Under the pieces are notes generated by a model that was given only the letters and a program-made list of their open reading frames with translations, was not told the DNA's origin and did no database searches. A program made the position numbers and the translations under genes. From NCBI GenBank assembly GCA_934401915.1, contig CAKRSV010000005.1, positions 124,001 through 188,000 of the forward strand: a DNA stretch of 64,000 nucleotides. Reading direction: 5' to 3'. The DNA comes from an uncultured Lachnospiraceae bacterium (lineage in GTDB: Bacteria > Bacillota > Clostridia > Lachnospirales > Lachnospiraceae). Below, piece by piece: positions 59,649-64,000 of this stretch (positions are counted from its first letter, which is position 1; every line of letters starts with the position of its first letter).

Positions 59649-62126
59649 TCACTTCTTGATCCAGTTTGCGTAGCGCACGATCTCTGAATAATCGATCACC
59701 AGATTGCCCGTCTCGTCCACCTCTGCCTCGGCTGCTCCGTCCACAAGGCTTCCGCCGCCGTTCGTGAAAAATACCAACGGCGTCACGGTCTCGCCCTCCA
59801 CGCCGGTCGTCGCGCTGAGCACCTCTGCCAGCTCCATCTTATTGTAGCGGATCGTCGGCGCGCCGTTTGCGATCGTGATCTTTCCCTTGGCTATGATAAG
59901 TCCCTCAAAGGACTTGTCGACCGTCACATTTCCCTTTACGATGACCAGTCTTATCTTCGCTGCGCCGGACAGGTCGGACAGCTTCACATCGCCGTTTGCG
60001 ACATACGCCTTCAGTCCGGTCGACGTCACAAAATACTCGCTGTTCTTGTGTTTGCTGTTCAGATAGGTGTCCAGATCCGCCTCTTTGATGATATTGTCAA
60101 AGACGGTCCTGGTATCCGTTTCGCTGACAGAGGAATGATCCGTCGTCAGATCATAGCACAGCGAGCGGTAGTTTCTCGCGATCTGCTCCGCCATGTTCAG
60201 CACTTCCTCCTGCGTCCGGTGCATCTGGTCGCCTACCTCCTGCGCGTTGTCCTTACTCTCCTCGTAGACCTCTTCCTGTGTCTGTCCTTCCTCCGGCTCT
60301 GTGCCTTCCTCTCTTCCCGGAAGGGTGCTCTGGTCAACGCTTGTCAGAAGGGTGACGCCGCTTTCGGAAAGCGCATCCGACACCAGACTGTTTCCAAGGA
60401 TCGTATACTGTCCCTGTTCCAGATCTCCCAGCCTGATCCCGCCGGAAGCATATTTGTCAAAGTAACTGTCTATCGCCGCTTTGTTGGCGTTGAAATCATA
60501 ATACTGTACGAAATATTTTGCCGCGTTATCCTTATCCATCACCAGATAATAATAGGTGAGTGTATCGTTTCTGTACTGCGTGCTCACCTTGCGGATATAG
60601 TCCATGGAGGTCACTCCAAAATCGCTGAGCGAGCGATTCCCCAGCCGGTAAACCTTCCGGGAAAAGTCCACTTCCATAAAGGTTTCATCATACTTTTCGG
60701 ACTGCGGATCCTTCATTGCCCTTATGGCTGCCGCCAATTCGCCGCCGACCGGATTCTGTCCGATCTTCACGCCCTCCTTGTTTACGCCGATGCACTCTGC
60801 CGGAACCAGATAGGCGATCTGCCCGCCCTTGACTGCGATGGACTCACCCATCAGCACCGCGGTGCTTTCTTCCGTTCCGGGCGTAACTGCCGCATCCTCG
60901 CTGGTCTGCTGTCCGATATATGCACGCCCGGCAAGCAGCAGCTTTTTGACGCCGCTCATATCGATGGTGGAATCGATCCCGTTGATGATCACCGCACTGC
61001 TGGCGGAGGGATCGATCGGATCTTCCCCGGTCATGCCGTTGCTGACAGAGGTTCCGTATCCATAATATTCTCCGGTCAGGGTCGCCCGGCTTCCATTTCC
61101 GTTGAGCGTCAGGTCGTTCGTCACATAGGACGCGCCATCCAGACTCAGGGTTGCACTGTTCAGTTTCAGATTCTTCGCGTAGATCGTTCCGTTCTTGCCG
61201 GTATTTCCACGCACAGAAAAAGCCGCCGAAGGTCCTTTCACCTGAACATCCCCCGCGCAGATCACTTCGTTCGCATCCTCCATCAGAAGTTTTCCTGCCT
61301 GATTGACCAGAATGCCGCCCTTGCCCGCCGCATCGGTTCCCGCAAATACGCTTCCCTTCACGTTGACCGTGCCGACGTTGTTCTGCATCTCGATTCCCTG
61401 GTTGCCGATCATCACATACTCATAGAGCTTGTCGATCGTACCGCCCTGCGTAAACACCAGCTTGGGCACATCGATCCGGATATCCGTACTCACGATCGAT
61501 ACCCGGTCGTTCGCCTTATCCTCGTAGCAGACATAGATGTTGCGCAAAAAGATGCTGTTGTTGTTGACCAGCTCGATCTCCGGCTGTTTCGCCGGCTTCG
61601 TGCTCACATCGCCGTTATCCCAGTCCGCCCTCTTCACATCGGCAAAGAGATAGCTGTCCACATACTTCTCCAGCACATCCCGGTCATATCGTCCGCTCGT
61701 CCCGGACTTTTCCAGCTGCGCATAGAGGTTGTCAATATACGCCGTGACAAAGGTGGTATAGCGGTTGCTCTCCGTCCCCAGCGATTCCCAGTTCTTCATC
61801 ACTTCCTGATAAGCTGAGGAAGCCGCCTTGGAGGCTTCGTTCTGCACGCCCGCCATGATCTGTTCGACCACCGTCTCTGCCGAATAAAAGCTGTCCTTGT
61901 TCTTCACATCGTTGATCTTGATCTGATAATTCATGTAGGACATCCACAAAATACTGGTAGCAAGGATTCCGATCATCGCCATGGCAATGATGACGATGAC
62001 GATCGACGCTCCCCGGTCGTCCTTTTTCAGCCGAATATCCTGTTTTCTTTCCCTTTTACAAACCCTGTTTCTCATAGCTCCGCTTTCTTTCCGCCGTCTG
62101 CTTTGCTTTTCCTGCCAACTAATCAT
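59649..62126 (-). CDS. PilX-like protein with a large beta-helix ectodomain
   Basis: About 825 residues. A basic N-terminus ends in DDRG (residue 39), followed by ASIVIVIIAMAMIGILATSI. Then comes KDSFYSAETVVEQIMAG, matching the PilX pattern AFxAAE. Glu +5 is missing, as in PilX/GspK-type pilins. The ectodomain (about 230-420) has repeated beta turns such as VNVKGSVFAGTDAAGKGGIL and DLTLNGNGSRATLTGEYYGY, resembling a beta-helix. A similar segment, KGNVTVDKSFEGLIIAKGKI, appears near residue 760. It overlaps the upstream gene by eight bases. The ATG at 62126 (GGAAG 6 bases upstream) or 62075 could be the start. Confidence 0.75.
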   Translation of the reverse strand: MISWQEKQSRRRKESGAMRNRVCKRERKQDIRLKKDDRGASIVIVIIAMAMIGILATSILWMSYMNYQIKINDVKNKDSFYSAETVVEQIMAGVQNEASKAASSAYQEVMKNWESLGTESNRYTTFVTAYIDNLYAQLEKSGTSGRYDRDVLEKYVDSYLFADVKRADWDNGDVSTKPAKQPEIELVNNNSIFLRNIYVCYEDKANDRVSIVSTDIRIDVPKLVFTQGGTIDKLYEYVMIGNQGIEMQNNVGTVNVKGSVFAGTDAAGKGGILVNQAGKLLMEDANEVICAGDVQVKGPSAAFSVRGNTGKNGTIYAKNLKLNSATLSLDGASYVTNDLTLNGNGSRATLTGEYYGYGTSVSNGMTGEDPIDPSASSAVIINGIDSTIDMSGVKKLLLAGRAYIGQQTSEDAAVTPGTEESTAVLMGESIAVKGGQIAYLVPAECIGVNKEGVKIGQNPVGGELAAAIRAMKDPQSEKYDETFMEVDFSRKVYRLGNRSLSDFGVTSMDYIRKVSTQYRNDTLTYYYLVMDKDNAAKYFVQYYDFNANKAAIDSYFDKYASGGIRLGDLEQGQYTILGNSLVSDALSESGVTLLTSVDQSTLPGREEGTEPEEGQTQEEVYEESKDNAQEVGDQMHRTQEEVLNMAEQIARNYRSLCYDLTTDHSSVSETDTRTVFDNIIKEADLDTYLNSKHKNSEYFVTSTGLKAYVANGDVKLSDLSGAAKIRLVIVKGNVTVDKSFEGLIIAKGKITIANGAPTIRYNKMELAEVLSATTGVEGETVTPLVFFTNGGGSLVDGAAEAEVDETGNLVIDYSEIVRYANWIKK

Positions 62127-63567
62127 TCTTGCTTCCGCTCAGAAGCATCACTCGCTCCTCCAGCGGAAAACCGTTCGCCGCCGCGCCCTTCTTATAGACT
62201 GCCACGTGCACATCGTAGATGACATCCGTCTGATCTTCCGGCACCTCTACCGGTGAGCTTCCCATCCGCTTGCCTTCCAGCGTGTAAGCCTTGAGGGACC
62301 CCAGCGGAACACGGTTAAAGTCATATACAGTCTCTTCTTCGCCATCAGCGTTAATCTCTTTCATACTTCCTACATAGTCGCCAATCTCTACCCTGTCATC
62401 TTCCGACTTGGTTGATGACTCTGCCCCCAGAAAGGTATCGTTGACCAGTGACCGGCCCAGATTCGTGCGGATGACCAGACTGTTCTTGTCCCATCCTTTT
62501 AAGTTCAAGTATGCCGTATAATGTTCCTCTGCCTGAAAAAGCTGCGAATCCGTCAGCTCTGCATCCGCCTGTTTGCTCACGATCAGCTGCTTCAGCGGGA
62601 TCGCGCTCGTATTGTTGATGATGATCTCATCTTGTGTCATTCCATATTGCGGATAATAAAAGACATAGAACTTTCCACTGGTAAATGTCGGGTTGTCTGT
62701 CGGCAACGCGTTCTTTATCTTGATAACGTGTTCGACATATCCGTCTTTTCCATTGTATCCACAATACATACGCACCGTCGCACAAGCGGTCAGGATCGGC
62801 AGTCCCTCTTCGTCCACGCTTCCGCTGTCCGCAATGTCGATCTGCGTCCTTCGCCTTGCAGTAAGTCCTGACACAGTAAATCCCTTTGTTGAAAAGTCCA
62901 GGTCTGTCCGTCCGACGCCCTTCGCCTCGAACTCGTCCTGAAAAGCCGACCAGATCGCGTCAATTATCGCCGCGTCCTCCGACTTTTTCTGGACATACAT
63001 GCCGTCCTTGCCTTTCACGACGCTTCCTATCTTCGCCATATTCTTGTTGTTATGTCCCTGATTATGTACCTCAAAGAAAGCCGGATCCATCGGATCGCGC
63101 CCGGACAGTACCGAGGGATCCCACGTAGGATCCGCCGTGCCGTCGGTATAGCCGCGGGCGTCCACCTTGATCAGCGCATCGTATCTGCTGCCCTGCATCG
63201 TGACATCCGTCATGGAAAAATAGTACAGTCCTTCGATCGCATTGCCGGAGCCGTCCTTCTCCCGTTCGCTCTCCTCCTGCACGCTCCCTTTGATGAGCTT
63301 GTCGTCCACCACATAGAAGCCGTCCAGCGGCTGGTTGAACTGCTGCTGCAGTTCGTCCACATCGTACGCTTTCAGTCCTTCCATGATATCCTGCGCCACG
63401 GTCGTCGCACGAAGCGTCTGCCGCGATTTCACATTCAGCCTTGTGGATGTGAGGAACAGATGCATCAGCGGAATGACGATGATCGCCAGGATGGTCACTG
63501 CGATCAACAGCTCCACCAGGGAAAAACCGGCATTTCTATTCAGTTTCGATCGGTTTTCTTTCTTCAA
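62119..63567 (-). CDS. PilV-like minor prepilin
   Basis: About 482 residues from a TTG at 63567 with AGGGG 9 bases upstream; the longer frame runs into the preceding gene. The prepilin site is NRNAG-FSLVELLIAVTILA, with Gly about residue 14 and Glu at +5. SRQTLRATTVAQDIMEGLKA matches the PilV/GspI type. The rest is a beta-rich ectodomain much longer than usual PilV (about 150-200 residues). It is the first prepilin of this cluster in the window. Confidence 0.82.
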   Translation of the reverse strand: MKKENRSKLNRNAGFSLVELLIAVTILAIIVIPLMHLFLTSTRLNVKSRQTLRATTVAQDIMEGLKAYDVDELQQQFNQPLDGFYVVDDKLIKGSVQEESEREKDGSGNAIEGLYYFSMTDVTMQGSRYDALIKVDARGYTDGTADPTWDPSVLSGRDPMDPAFFEVHNQGHNNKNMAKIGSVVKGKDGMYVQKKSEDAAIIDAIWSAFQDEFEAKGVGRTDLDFSTKGFTVSGLTARRRTQIDIADSGSVDEEGLPILTACATVRMYCGYNGKDGYVEHVIKIKNALPTDNPTFTSGKFYVFYYPQYGMTQDEIIINNTSAIPLKQLIVSKQADAELTDSQLFQAEEHYTAYLNLKGWDKNSLVIRTNLGRSLVNDTFLGAESSTKSEDDRVEIGDYVGSMKEINADGEEETVYDFNRVPLGSLKAYTLEGKRMGSSPVEVPEDQTDVIYDVHVAVYKKGAAANGFPLEERVMLLSGSKND

Positions 63568-63583
63568 ACCACTGTTCCCCTTT

Positions 63584-64000
63584 TTATTCTGCCGCCTCGG
63601 AAGCCTCCGTACCCTCCAGATCCGGAAGATTCTCCTCACTGTAAATCTTGACGGTTCCAAAAATATTGTCTGTTCCAAGCAGCACCGATGAGAAGTCAGG
63701 CTCGACATACTCCTTGCCCTCCTGCCCCGGCACGCAGTACATATTCACTACGGTAGAGCCTGCCAGCAGTCCGGTCGTCTCGTCAAAGGCAACCGTCACC
63801 TTCTCGATGGACATCCGGTTCGGCTGTACGCAGATGTTCTTGATCCCGCGCTTGAGCCCTTCATAGGTCACGATATAATTGATCGTCGTCTCCCTGTTAA
63901 ACAATCCGTACGGATTCCCAACGGATGTCGTCTCATCCTGCGGCGCTGTCTCCACGGTCTGCGGATCCTGGATTCCCTCCTGATCCTCGTAAGTCTCCAC
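63584..64000 (-). CDS. Partial gene at the window edge, C-terminal part of a PilO-like protein
   Basis: The 5' end lies outside the window; 138 residues are visible and the reading frame continues past the edge. The stretch INYIVTYEGLKRGIKNICVQ through VTVAFDETTGLLAGSTVVNM fits the C-terminal ferredoxin-like fold pattern of PilO, in which such proteins form the inner-membrane alignment complex of type IV pili. Low-complexity acidic segments flank it. The assignment rests on the fold pattern and on the prepilin genes that follow, so it is only tentative. Confidence 0.45.
   Translation of the reverse strand: METYEDQEGIQDPQTVETAPQDETTSVGNPYGLFNRETTINYIVTYEGLKRGIKNICVQPNRMSIEKVTVAFDETTGLLAGSTVVNMYCVPGQEGKEYVEPDFSSVLLGTDNIFGTVKIYSEENLPDLEGTEASEAAE

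Noticed and set aside
60048..61817. 589-codon open frame on the plus strand
   Set aside because: Antisense to the PilX-like gene, with the same shadow composition and no recognisable domain.

Overview
This window looks like a chromosomal segment from a motile member of the Clostridia, most likely a Lachnospiraceae (Roseburia-like) genome. That assignment is inferred from the gene set: a clostridial fla/che operon with FapA, CheC, CheD, FliY and a DUF6115 protein, a bactofilin, and CodY next to the flagellar genes. It also fits roughly balanced base composition. I could not run a taxonomic search. Every gene I can support lies on the minus strand, so transcription runs from high to low coordinates. 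No rRNA, tRNA, CRISPR array, prophage or insertion sequence was seen.

In transcription order: (1) 64000-51681 is a type IV pilus minor-pilin cluster. It holds the tail of a PilO-like gene, then PilV-like, PilX-like, FimT/GspH-like and PilW-like prepilins, then a 1.56-kaa secreted DUF5057-type protein with a Pro-Gly-Glu-Asn repeat linker. The composition mirrors the Gram-negative fimU-pilV-pilW-pilX-pilY1 set, with the giant protein in the pilY1 position. (2) topA and codY follow, each with its own sigma-A-type promoter and a terminator. (3) 48230-12343 is the fla/che block: flgB-flgC-fliE-fliF-fliG-fliH-fliI-fliJ-motE-like-fliK-flgD-flg_new-flgE, a strong terminator and a new promoter, then flbD-motA-motB-fliL-fliM-fliY-cheY-fliO-fliP-fliQ-fliR-flhB-flhA-flhF-flhG-PilZ-cheB-cheA-cheW-cheC-cheD-membrane protein-sigD-fapA-small protein-DUF6115 (SwrB-like)-MltG-like protein. 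It ends in a clear terminator. (4) rpsB-tsf with a terminator. (5) A polysaccharide deacetylase and a bactofilin, then pyrH-frr-uppS-cdsA-dxr-rseP with a terminator. (6) A PP2C phosphatase, a Ser/Thr kinase and ispG.

The order topA...codY-flgB...sigD-swrB-rpsB-tsf-pyrH-frr-uppS-cdsA-dxr-rseP is the same backbone known from Bacillus subtilis. The departures from it are therefore informative: fapA with a small protein, the MltG-like protein, deacetylase plus bactofilin, and phosphatase plus kinase. Together the genes encode the flagellar basal body, type III export apparatus, stator, switch and chemotaxis signalling core, next to translation, isoprenoid and phospholipid synthesis and a probable type IV pilus tip complex. 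Several starts were moved from the longest reading frame to GTG, TTG or internal ATG codons with a good Shine-Dalgarno sequence; each case is explained in its entry.
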